DNA from: Chryseobacterium sp.
Lineage (GTDB): Bacteria > Bacteroidota > Bacteroidia > Flavobacteriales > Weeksellaceae
Reading direction: 5' to 3'
DNA length: 5,508 nucleotides
Assembly: GCA_003852805.1 (NCBI GenBank)
Contig: RDDY01000298.1
Span: 1-5,508, forward strand
Position 1 is the stretch's first letter, and every line of letters begins with the position of its first letter. Both the position numbers and the translations under genes were made by a program. The notes beneath the pieces are model-generated. The model worked only from the letters and a program-made list of their open reading frames with translations. It was not told the DNA's origin and did not search any database. Below, one piece after another: positions 1 through 5,508 of the stretch.

Positions 1-2
1 TT

Positions 3-213
3 ACTCCATAGATACTCCATGGATAGTCCATGAAAACCACTAAACACTAAACCACCCATCCACTCCATAAATGCTCCATAGATACTCCATAGATACTCCA
101 TAGATAGTCCATCAAAACCACTAAACCACTAAACCACTCATCCACTCCATAGATACTCCATAGATACTCCATGGATAGTCCATGAAAACCACTAAACACT
201 AAACCACTCATCC
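3..213. repeat. Nested tandem repeat upstream of rfbB
   Basis: Three tandem copies lie at 3-61 (59 bp), 62-143 (82 bp) and 144-213 (70 bp). Each copy consists of several 11-bp subunits of consensus ACTCCATAGAT followed by a tail of 37-38 bp that begins AGTCCAT and ends CATCC. The copies carry 2, 4 and 3 subunits respectively, which accounts for their different lengths; copy 2 also has one extra base in the tail. Positions 3-61 match 155-213 with a single mismatch (56 C versus 208 T). The tail itself contains a smaller period-8 element, (A)CCACTAA. The whole block is very G-poor on the + strand. The array may begin before the window. Neither 11 nor 59/70/82 is a multiple of 3, so a coding repeat is unlikely. 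Its function is unknown; copy-number change by slippage is an inference. Confidence 0.93.
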
Positions 214-235
214 ACTCCACCACTAAACCACTCAA
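214..235 (+). promoter_or_regulatory. Truncated repeat copy forming the rfbB leader
   Basis: A fourth, shortened repeat copy (ACTCCA, then CCACTAAACCACTCAA at 220-235) directly abuts the rfbB ATG. There is no Shine-Dalgarno sequence. Positions 185-237 contain no G at all, so the RNA here should be almost free of G-C and G-U pairing. Bacteroidota generally initiate without a strong Shine-Dalgarno, and an unstructured A/C-rich leader suits that mode. The same 16 bp recur before rfbA at 1792-1807. A role in translation is inferred, not shown. Confidence 0.55.
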
Positions 236-1318
236 ATGACCACCATCCTCATCACCGGCGGTGCCGGATTCATCGGTTCGCACGTCGTCCGAGAGTTTGT
301 AAAGAATAACCCCGAGAAGAAGATCGTCAACCTCGACGCACTGACCTATGCCGGCAACCTCGAGAACCTGAAGGATATAGAAGACAAACCGAACTATACC
401 TTTGAAAAGGCCGACATTACCCAAGTCGATGAACTGCGCAGTGTTTTTGAAAAGCATCGCCCCGATGCGGTTATCCATCTGGCCGCAGAAAGCCACGTAG
501 ACCGCAGCATCACAGATCCCAATGCCTTTATCAATACCAACGTCATCGGTACAGCCAATCTGCTCAACCTTTGCCGTGAATTTTGGCAACCGGATTCCGC
601 GCATTCCCACGGCAACTTCCCCGACGGGCCGCGCGAAAATCTGTTCTACCACATCAGCACAGACGAGGTCTACGGCAGCTTGGGTGAAACCGGCTATTTC
701 TTAGAGACCACAGCCTATGATCCGCAGTCGCCGTATTCGGCAAGCAAGGCAGCCTCAGACCATTTGGTGCGCGCCTATGGCAATACCTACGGTTTGCCGT
801 TCATCGTGTCCAACTGCTCGAACAATTACGGCCCCAACCACTTCCCCGAGAAGTTGATTCCGCTGTGCATTTCGAACATCATCAACGAAAAGCCTCTGCC
901 CATCTACGGCGACGGCAAATACACACGCGACTGGCTCTTTGTCATCGACCATGCGCGCGCCATTCACCAAATCTTCTTCGAGGCCAAAACGGGAGAAACC
1001 TACAACATCGGCGGTTTTAACGAATGGCAAAACATCGACCTGGTAAAGGAACTCTGCCGACAAATGGATGAAAAGCTGGGCCGCGAACCGGGACAATCCG
1101 AGAAGCTCATCACCTACGTAAAAGACCGTCCGGGGCACGATAAACGCTACGCCATCGACGCCACCAAACTAAACCGAGACCTCGGCTGGAAACCCTCGGT
1201 AACCTTTGAAGAAGGCCTTGCCAAGACCATCGACTGGTTCCTCGCCAACCAAGCTTGGCTCGACCACGTCACCAGCGGAGCCTACCAGGAGTATTATAGT
1301 TCCCAATACAACGGATAG
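236..1318 (+). CDS. rfbB: dTDP-glucose 4,6-dehydratase
   Basis: RfbB/RmlB is a cytoplasmic extended short-chain dehydrogenase/reductase. It converts dTDP-D-glucose to dTDP-4-keto-6-deoxy-D-glucose with bound NAD+, the second step towards dTDP-L-rhamnose and other deoxysugars. The 360-residue product has the N-terminal Rossmann motif [10 protein letters not shown] (7-16; Gly8, Gly11, Gly14), the [11 protein letters not shown] segment (81-91), the Thr-Asp-Glu dehydratase triad in STDEVYG (Thr142, Asp143, Glu144), the catalytic YSASK (Tyr167, Lys171), NCSNNYGP (193-200) and the C-terminal [11 protein letters not shown] (298-308). Length is normal for the family; residues about 118-134 form a somewhat longer loop before the triad. 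The ATG at 236 places the Rossmann strand at the very N-terminus as expected. The partner gene rfbA lies downstream, separated by a small unrelated gene. rfbC and rfbD are not seen. The homologous UDP-sugar dehydratases are a less likely alternative given the TDE triad and the linkage to rfbA. Confidence 0.97.
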   Translation: MTTILITGGAGFIGSHVVREFVKNNPEKKIVNLDALTYAGNLENLKDIEDKPNYTFEKADITQVDELRSVFEKHRPDAVIHLAAESHVDRSITDPNAFINTNVIGTANLLNLCREFWQPDSAHSHGNFPDGPRENLFYHISTDEVYGSLGETGYFLETTAYDPQSPYSASKAASDHLVRAYGNTYGLPFIVSNCSNNYGPNHFPEKLIPLCISNIINEKPLPIYGDGKYTRDWLFVIDHARAIHQIFFEAKTGETYNIGGFNEWQNIDLVKELCRQMDEKLGREPGQSEKLITYVKDRPGHDKRYAIDATKLNRDLGWKPSVTFEEGLAKTIDWFLANQAWLDHVTSGAYQEYYSSQYNG

Positions 1319-1335
1319 AGTGGTATAGGGATTTG

Positions 1336-1359
1336 GTTGTTTAGTTGTTTAGTTGTTTA
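1336..1359. repeat. 8-bp tandem repeat, three perfect units
   Basis: GTTGTTTA is repeated three times exactly (1336-1343, 1344-1351, 1352-1359) in the gap between rfbB and the four-helix-bundle gene. Its reverse complement, TAAACAAC, differs by one base from the TAAACCAC unit of the repeats before rfbB and rfbA. It therefore looks like a diverged copy of the same family in opposite orientation. The surrounding stretch 1313-1368 contains no C, the mirror image of the G-free leaders of rfbB and rfbA. Confidence 0.9.
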
Positions 1360-1364
1360 AGGGG
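1359..1364 (+). promoter_or_regulatory. Shine-Dalgarno-like site of the four-helix-bundle gene
   Basis: AAGGGG lies 8 nt before the ATG at 1373 and resembles the consensus AAGGAG. None of the other four complete genes here has such a site. It supports the ATG at 1373 as the start, but Bacteroidota make limited use of this signal, so its strength is uncertain. Confidence 0.4.
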
Positions 1365-1372
1365 TTGACGTC

Positions 1373-1756
1373 ATGGCCTTAATAAGATATCACAAAGAAT
1401 TGAGGGTATACCAAGAGGCCTTTGGTGCGGCTATGGATATTTATAGTCTCACCAAGTCCTTTCCGGTAGAAGAGCGTTTCGCGTTGACCGACCAAATAAG
1501 AAGGTCATCGCGTTCTGTTTGCGGAAATATTGCCGAAGGTTGGCGCAAGCGTCGTTATGAAAAACTGTTCGTCAACAAGCTGGTAGACGCCGACGGTGAA
1601 GCTACCGAAACGCAGAATTGGTTGGACTTTGCGCTGGCTTGCGAATATATTGATCCGGCCACCTATAAAAAATTGTATGAAAAGTATGATGAAATTTTGT
1701 CGATGCTGGTAAGCATGGTAATCAACTCCGACAAATGGACATTCACAAAGAAATGA
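1373..1756 (+). CDS. Four-helix bundle protein (S23/IVS family)
   Basis: The 127-residue product is recognised as a member of the 23S rRNA intervening-sequence (S23) four-helix-bundle family. The family signature spans residues 30-57: FPVEE, then LTDQIRRSS, then the hallmark GNIAEGW (51-57), followed by a basic stretch RKRRYEK. An N-terminal helix (about 8-28) and two long C-terminal helices (about 64-90 and 96-116) are predicted from heptad-like spacing, giving the usual four helices at normal full length. Members were first noticed in rRNA intervening sequences and are common as single genes in Bacteroidota. The related Avd protein of diversity-generating retroelements binds a reverse transcriptase and RNA, but no such element is visible here. 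Its cellular role is unknown. It interrupts the rfbB-rfbA pair, has repeats on both sides, and a hand count over 1381-1740 gives 160 G+C in 360 bases (44 %), lower than the rfbB stretches I sampled (50-60 %). This hints at separate acquisition. Confidence 0.93.
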   Translation: MALIRYHKELRVYQEAFGAAMDIYSLTKSFPVEERFALTDQIRRSSRSVCGNIAEGWRKRRYEKLFVNKLVDADGEATETQNWLDFALACEYIDPATYKKLYEKYDEILSMLVSMVINSDKWTFTKK

Positions 1757-1764
1757 CAAAATAT

Positions 1765-1807
1765 ACTCCACTAAACCACTCAACCACCCACCCACTAAAC
1801 CACTCAA
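1765..1807 (+). repeat. Repeat-family copy forming the rfbA leader
   Basis: This stretch fills most of the 52-bp gap between the four-helix-bundle gene and rfbA. Positions 1765-1783 match the rfbB leader at 214-235 apart from a 3-bp deletion, and 1792-1807 (CCACTAAACCACTCAA) is identical to 220-235. One T separates it from the rfbA ATG, whereas at rfbB the ATG follows at once. Positions 1757-1810 contain no G. There is no Shine-Dalgarno sequence. The element may simply be a dispersed repeat, or it may serve as an unstructured translation leader. Confidence 0.85.
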
Positions 1808-1808
1808 T

Positions 1809-2672
1809 ATGAAGGGAATAATCTTAGCCGGCGGTTCCGGCACCCGACTCTATCCGTTGACCATTGCCGTAAGCAAGCAGCTGATGCCGGTGTATGATAA
1901 GCCGATGATCTATTATCCGCTGTCTACATTAATGCTGGCAGGCATCAAGGATATCCTGATCATCACCACGCCCCACGACCAAGAGGGTTTTATAAAACTG
2001 TTGGGCGACGGTTCGCAGATCGGTTGCAACATTCAATACCAAGTGCAACCGAGTCCCGACGGCCTGGCGCAGGCTTTTATCTTGGGCGATGATTTTATCG
2101 GCGACGATGCTGCTGCGTTGGTGTTGGGCGATAATATTTTCTACGGTTCCGAGATGGGGCATCTGTTGAAGAACAAAACCAATCCCGACGGCGGAGTGGT
2201 CTTTGCCTACCACGTCACCGATCCCGAGCGCTACGGCGTGGTGGAGTTCGAGGACAACTTCAAAGCCATCTCCATCGACGAAAAACCCAAGCACCCGAAA
2301 TCGAATTATGCCGTTCCCGGATTGTACTTCTACGATAACGATGTGGTGGAAATTGCGAAGAGCATCAAACCCTCGCCGCGCGGAGAATTCGAGATTACGG
2401 ATGTAAACAACGTTTACCTGAAAAACGGAAAGCTGGAAGTGGGCGTTTTGGACCGCGGTACCGCTTGGCTGGATACGGGCACTTTTGATTCTTTGCATGA
2501 CGCATCCGAGTTTGTTCGGGTGATCGAGAAACGCCAAGGCTTCAAGATCGGCTGCATCGAGGAAATCGCGTGGCGCAATAAATTCATCGACGATGAAAAA
2601 CTGTTGGCAACGGCAGAGAAATACGGCAAAAGCGGCTACGGTTCCTATCTGAAAAACCTGCTGAACGAATAA
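1809..2672 (+). CDS. rfbA: Glucose-1-phosphate thymidylyltransferase
   Basis: RfbA/RmlA is a cytoplasmic nucleotidyltransferase joining dTTP and glucose-1-phosphate to dTDP-glucose and pyrophosphate. This is the committed, usually dTDP-rhamnose-inhibited, first step that supplies RfbB. The 287-residue product (usual length about 290) opens with the nucleotide-binding loop [13 protein letters not shown] (6-18), followed by [18 protein letters not shown] (22-39), [11 protein letters not shown] (80-90), the metal-binding GDNIF (Asp108), EKP (158-160), EITDVN (195-200) and WLDTGT (220-225), where Asp222 is the likely second metal ligand. The C-terminal helical part ([13 protein letters not shown], 248-260) is the allosteric or dimer region of the short RmlA form. 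The ATG at 1809 places the loop at the N-terminus as in homologues. No key residue is missing. The terminator 40 bp downstream indicates that it is the last gene of its unit. Confidence 0.97.
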   Translation: MKGIILAGGSGTRLYPLTIAVSKQLMPVYDKPMIYYPLSTLMLAGIKDILIITTPHDQEGFIKLLGDGSQIGCNIQYQVQPSPDGLAQAFILGDDFIGDDAAALVLGDNIFYGSEMGHLLKNKTNPDGGVVFAYHVTDPERYGVVEFEDNFKAISIDEKPKHPKSNYAVPGLYFYDNDVVEIAKSIKPSPRGEFEITDVNNVYLKNGKLEVGVLDRGTAWLDTGTFDSLHDASEFVRVIEKRQGFKIGCIEEIAWRNKFIDDEKLLATAEKYGKSGYGSYLKNLLNE

Positions 2673-2711
2673 CCTCGGTAGTTCAATTCCTCGTACATTT
2701 TGCTTTAATAC

Positions 2712-2740
2712 AGCCGTCGCCCTGTGGGACGGCTTCTTTT
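2712..2740 (+). terminator. Rho-independent terminator after rfbA
   Basis: A perfect 7-bp GC-rich stem, AGCCGTC (2712-2718) with GACGGCT (2728-2734), closes a 9-nt loop and is followed by the T-rich run TCTTTT (2735-2740). It begins 40 bp after the rfbA stop. It separates the rfb genes from the glycosyltransferase-glf unit. Confidence 0.85.
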
Positions 2741-2893
2741 GTGCAAAGTTGGCAAAGGATTTGTACGCAGAAAAAAGCGTTTTTATGCCATTTTCATGCG
2801 CACTATTCGGTAAATTTCTTTTACTGCTGTGGGCATGGAAAATATTCTCTCTTATCTGTTAAATGTTGATTATTGAACCATAAAACTACTGAA
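2741..2893 (+). other. Non-coding gap with presumed promoter of the second unit
   Basis: About 150 bp of AT-rich DNA between the terminator and the glycosyltransferase contain no convincing ORF or repeat. Because transcription should stop at the upstream terminator, a promoter is expected here. The best visible match to the Bacteroidota -7 element TAnnTTTG is TAAATTTC at 2811-2818, with the last base mismatched and no clear TTG at the -33 spacing. The assignment is therefore weak. Confidence 0.3.
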
Positions 2894-4003
2894 ATGGAAC
2901 TCGTTTGCTTTACCCACCTGCCTTGGGATTTCGTATACCAACGGCCGCAGCATCTGCTAAGCCGCTTCGCTAAGCAGTACCGCGTATATTATTTTGAGGA
3001 ACCGCGCGACACGGAGGAGGATGACCATTTTGCGGCCGGCATTACCAAAGAAAATATTGCCGTGGTCAAATTATTCTTGGCCAAAAAGGAAGGCGACCGA
3101 AATGCACGCCTTACGCACTTGGTTCATAACGCTTTTAAATACTTGGGCATACAGGATTACATCTGTTGGTATTATACTCCCATGGCCCTGCAATTCACCC
3201 GAACGCTCACGCCGCGCAGTGTTGTTTACGACTGTATGGACGAGCTTTCGCAGTTTCGCTTTGCACCCGCCGAACTGCTCTCGCTTGAAGAGGAGCTGAT
3301 GGAAAAAGCAGACGTTGTTTTCACCGGCGGTCATCGTCTGTACGAGGCCAAGAAACATCGCCATCCCAATATCCATCCGTTTCCCAGCAGCATAGACTTC
3401 GACCATTTTGCACAAGCCCGCAGTGAGCAGGCGGCGGAAGTTGACGACGGGCAGATAGGTTTTCCGCGCCTCGGATTCTTCGGCGTGGTAGACGAGCGCT
3501 TCGACGTCGATCTGTTGCGCAATATGGCGGCTTCGCGTCCCGACTGGCATTTCGTGATCATCGGCCCGGTGGTGAAGATAGACCCTGCAATATTGCCGCA
3601 AGCCGAGAACATCCATTATTTGGGACAACGCAGTTACGACGAATTGCCGCAATACATCAACTCGTGGGACATCGCACTGATGCCGTTTGCCATCAATGAA
3701 TCGACCGAGTTTATCAGTCCCACAAAAACACCCGAGTATTTGGCCGCCGGCAAACCCGTGATTTCCACCGCCATCCACGACGTTGTGCGCCCGTACGGCA
3801 CAGAAGGACTTGTGCATATAGCCGATACCGCCGAAGAGTTCATCGCATGTGCAGAAAAGGAAATGGCGAAAAGTGATCGTTCCGAATGGTTGACCAAGGT
3901 AGACTCTTTCTTGGCGGGCAATTCTTGGGACCGTACAACCGATCAGATGTCAGCAATCATCAGCGATGCCGTAACCTCCAAAAAGATGCTGGCGAATGTT
4001 TGA
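2894..4003 (+). CDS. GT4-like family glycosyltransferase
   Basis: The 369-residue product is a GT-B fold glycosyltransferase of the GT4/GT1 type, presumably cytoplasmic or at the inner face of the membrane; no transmembrane segment or signal peptide is seen. The N-terminal domain opens with LVCFTHLPWDFVYQRPQHLL (3-22), whose QRPQHL motif is typical of this subgroup, and includes YDCMDE (112-117). The C-terminal donor-binding domain begins near PRLGFFGVVDERFD (191-204), with FVIIGP (220-225) and the conserved SPTKTPEYLAAGKPVIST (275-292), where Glu281 is in the position of the nucleotide-sugar-binding acidic residue. An in-frame TTG at 2873 could add seven residues, but the ATG at 2894 places the family's N-terminal strand correctly and is preferred. 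No Shine-Dalgarno sequence is present. It overlaps glf by 8 bp, which suggests translational coupling and a link to galactose/galactofuranose transfer; donor and acceptor are unproven. Confidence 0.88.
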   Translation: MELVCFTHLPWDFVYQRPQHLLSRFAKQYRVYYFEEPRDTEEDDHFAAGITKENIAVVKLFLAKKEGDRNARLTHLVHNAFKYLGIQDYICWYYTPMALQFTRTLTPRSVVYDCMDELSQFRFAPAELLSLEEELMEKADVVFTGGHRLYEAKKHRHPNIHPFPSSIDFDHFAQARSEQAAEVDDGQIGFPRLGFFGVVDERFDVDLLRNMAASRPDWHFVIIGPVVKIDPAILPQAENIHYLGQRSYDELPQYINSWDIALMPFAINESTEFISPTKTPEYLAAGKPVISTAIHDVVRPYGTEGLVHIADTAEEFIACAEKEMAKSDRSEWLTKVDSFLAGNSWDRTTDQMSAIISDAVTSKKMLANV

Positions 4004-5093
4004 TTACCTGATTGTGGGCTGCGGCTTTGCGGGAGCTGTTTTGGCAGAACGCTTGGCTAACAGCGGGAAGCGAGTATTGATCGTGGAGAAACGCGACCAT
4101 ATAGCGGGCAATGCCTACGACCACTATAACGAAGACGGCATCTTGGTGCACAAATACGGACCGCACATCTTCCACACAAACTCGAAAGAAGTGTTCAACT
4201 ATTTGAGCCGTTTTACGGAATGGCGCTCGTACCGGCACCGCGTCTTGGCGTCCGTCGACGGACAACTCGTTCCGATACCCATCAATGCAACCACCATAAA
4301 CAAACTCTACGGCTTAAATTTATCGTCTGATGAAGTATGTGGTTTCTTGGCAAATAGGGCAGAAAAGCGTTCGCCTGTGCTCACTTCCGAAGATGTGGTG
4401 GTAAACGCCGTCGGGCGCGAACTGTATGAGAAATTCTTCCGCGGGTACACCCGCAAGCAGTGGGAGCTGGATCCGTCTGAACTGGACGCATCCGTCACCG
4501 CAAGGGTGCCCACCCGCAGTAACTTTGACGATCGTTACTTTACGGATACCTACCAAGCCATGCCGCTGCACGGCTATACGGAGATGTTCAGGAAAATGCT
4601 GTCCCACCCCAACATCAGCGTAATGCTGAAGACAGATTACCGTGATATTGTAGAAATCATACCGCACGGCAAGTTGGTCTTCACCGGCCCCATCGACAGT
4701 TATTTCGATTATTGCTACGGCAAGCTGCCTTATCGCTCCATCGATTTTAAATTCGAGACATTAAACCGCGAAAACTTCCAGGAAACAGGTACGGTCAATT
4801 ACCCGAACGATAACCTGTACACCCGAATTACGGAGTTCAAATACCTGACGGGACAAGAGCACAGCAAGACTTCCATCGTCTACGAATATCCAACAGCAGA
4901 AGGCGATCCTTATTATCCGATACCGCGTCGCGAAAATCAGGAACTATACAACCGTTATAAAAAACTGGCCGAGACGCTGGACGATGTTTATTTTACGGGC
5001 CGCCTCGGTACGTACAAATACTACAATATGGACCAAGTGGTGGCACAATCGCTGGCCTTATTCAAAAAGCTGGAAGCGGTGGTAGAGTATTAA
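3996..5093 (+). CDS. glf: UDP-galactopyranose mutase
   Basis: Glf is a cytoplasmic flavoenzyme that interconverts UDP-galactopyranose and UDP-galactofuranose, the donor for galactofuranose in surface glycans. The 365-residue product (family about 365-400) begins with the FAD-binding motif GCGFAG (8-13) and the FAD ribose-binding acid in IVEKRDHIAGNAYDH (29-43). It contains KYGPHIFHT (53-61), the substrate-binding YTRKQW (151-156), VPTRSNFDDRYF (171-182) with the catalytic-site Arg174, VNYP (267-270), YTRITEFKY (275-283) with Arg277, and the C-terminal GRLGTYKYYNMDQ (335-347). All the residues I would expect for uridine, diphosphate and flavin contacts appear present. The SELDASVTARVPTR segment resembles the clade shared with actinobacterial and other bacterial enzymes more than the E. 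coli sequence. The ATG at 3996 lies inside the end of the glycosyltransferase gene (8-bp overlap), indicating one operon. Confidence 0.97.
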   Translation: MFDYLIVGCGFAGAVLAERLANSGKRVLIVEKRDHIAGNAYDHYNEDGILVHKYGPHIFHTNSKEVFNYLSRFTEWRSYRHRVLASVDGQLVPIPINATTINKLYGLNLSSDEVCGFLANRAEKRSPVLTSEDVVVNAVGRELYEKFFRGYTRKQWELDPSELDASVTARVPTRSNFDDRYFTDTYQAMPLHGYTEMFRKMLSHPNISVMLKTDYRDIVEIIPHGKLVFTGPIDSYFDYCYGKLPYRSIDFKFETLNRENFQETGTVNYPNDNLYTRITEFKYLTGQEHSKTSIVYEYPTAEGDPYYPIPRRENQELYNRYKKLAETLDDVYFTGRLGTYKYYNMDQVVAQSLALFKKLEAVVEY

Positions 5094-5101
5094 TAGCGCA
5101 C

Positions 5102-5119
5102 AATCAAGCCGTTTTGATT
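5102..5119. repeat. Short inverted repeat before the GH1-like gene
   Basis: AATCAA (5102-5107) and TTGATT (5114-5119) form a perfect 6-bp inverted repeat with a 6-nt loop, ending at the base before the ATG at 5120. The stem is AT-rich and weak, and no T-run follows, so it is not a terminator. It could slightly occlude initiation or be chance. Confidence 0.35.
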
Positions 5120-5508
5120 ATGGTGAAAGAAAATCCTTTTCGATCCTTTTGGATGGGCGGTTTTGAATGCGCAGACCACCTCAACGCCTTCGGCAATCGC
5201 GTTGACCTGTTAGCCGCAACCGGCCATTTGGAGCGGCTGCACGAAGACTTTGGCGGACTTCTCTCGTTCGGCATAAAAACGGTGCGCGAAGGAATCCGGT
5301 GGAGCAGAGTAGAGCAGATACCCGAGCGGTATGATTTCTCCGATGTCAAGCGCATCCAAACCGTTGCACAAGAAATGGGCGTGCAGGTGATTTGGGATCT
5401 TTGTCATTTCGGTTATCCGGCTGACCTGACGCCGTTGCATCCCATGTTCGCTCGGCGGTTTGCAAATTTATGCAGAGCATTCACGTTATTTTTTCGTGAG
5501 CATTGGCC
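5120..5508 (+). CDS. GH1-like glycoside hydrolase, 5' part
   Basis: An open frame begins at ATG 5120, 26 bp after glf, and runs off the window after 129 codons without a stop. The visible N-terminus has features of glycoside hydrolase family 1/clan A TIM barrels: an early FECADH (15-20), GIKTVREGIRWSRVE (51-65), resembling the conserved strand with an Arg-Trp pair and following acidic residue, and VIWDLCHFGYPADL (90-103), resembling the strand-3 segment. A subgroup of such proteins occurs next to UDP-galactopyranose mutase and glycosyltransferase genes. No signal peptide is visible, which favours a cytoplasmic enzyme over a secreted glycan degrader. The two catalytic glutamates of GH1 would lie beyond the window, so activity cannot be judged. 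It might hydrolyse, trans-glycosylate or have lost activity. The start is supported by family-like sequence from residue 7 onward. Confidence 0.75.
   Translation, partial: MVKENPFRSFWMGGFECADHLNAFGNRVDLLAATGHLERLHEDFGGLLSFGIKTVREGIRWSRVEQIPERYDFSDVKRIQTVAQEMGVQVIWDLCHFGYPADLTPLHPMFARRFANLCRAFTLFFREHW

Noticed and set aside
3..213. CRISPR array
   Set aside because: The copies are directly adjacent and made of subunits of variable number; there are no unique spacers of constant length and no cas genes.
47..652. Minus-strand ORF of 201 codons with a repetitive C-terminal part
   Set aside because: It is antisense to rfbB, and its repetitive end only reflects translation of the DNA repeat, whose 11-bp subunit is not in phase with codons. 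No known domain is seen.
1373..1756. Avd accessory gene of a diversity-generating retroelement
   Set aside because: The fold family is related, but the window has no reverse transcriptase, no template/variable repeat pair and no variable lectin-type target gene.
2873..2893. TTG start adding seven residues to the glycosyltransferase
   Set aside because: The ATG at 2894 starts exactly where the conserved N-terminal strand begins, and the seven extra residues look like untranslated leader.
3071..3817. Minus-strand ORF of 248 codons inside the glycosyltransferase gene
   Set aside because: It is fully antisense to a gene with clear family motifs and has no recognisable domain; it is a by-product of codon use on the coding strand.
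5102..5119. Terminator between glf and the GH1-like gene
   Set aside because: The stem is only 6 bp and AT-rich, has no following T-run and abuts the next start codon; continued transcription is more likely.
5104..5355. Minus-strand ORFs at the right end of the window
   Set aside because: They are antisense to the GH1-like frame, which has recognisable conserved segments and is open to the window edge.

Overview
The window reads as a cell-surface polysaccharide (O-antigen, capsule or glycan) biosynthesis locus from a Bacteroidota bacterium, probably of the order Bacteroidales. This rests on the protein types, on start codons that mostly lack a Shine-Dalgarno sequence and sit behind A/C-rich leaders, on roughly 45-55 % GC in the genes, and on a stand-alone four-helix-bundle (S23/IVS-type) gene inserted among sugar genes, a common arrangement in this phylum. 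Genus cannot be fixed from the sequence. All genes lie on the + strand.

Layout. Positions 1-235 hold a nested, strongly G-poor tandem repeat that runs up to the start of rfbB (236-1318, dTDP-glucose 4,6-dehydratase). A 54-bp gap with an 8-bp tandem repeat follows, then a small four-helix-bundle protein gene (1373-1756). A 52-bp G-free gap carrying the same repeat family as the window start leads into rfbA (1809-2672, glucose-1-phosphate thymidylyltransferase). A hairpin terminator (2712-2740) closes this first unit. After about 150 bp of non-coding DNA a second unit begins: a GT4-like glycosyltransferase (2894-4003), overlapping by 8 bp with glf (3996-5093, UDP-galactopyranose mutase), and then the 5' part of a GH1-like glycoside hydrolase gene (5120 to the window end).

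How they fit together. RfbA and RfbB perform the first two steps from glucose-1-phosphate to dTDP-4-keto-6-deoxyglucose, the precursor of dTDP-L-rhamnose and other deoxysugars; rfbC and rfbD are not in the window. Glf converts UDP-galactopyranose to UDP-galactofuranose, and the adjacent, translationally coupled glycosyltransferase is a reasonable candidate to use this or a related donor. The GH1-like protein completes a three-gene cassette whose biochemical role I cannot state.

The most unusual part is not a protein. A low-complexity repeat family (core TAAACCAC / ACTCCATAGAT) occupies the gaps around rfbB, the four-helix-bundle gene and rfbA. An identical 16-bp stretch ends at or one base before the start codons of both rfb genes, and the copy upstream of the four-helix-bundle gene lies in the opposite orientation, so that this gene is bracketed by inverted copies.
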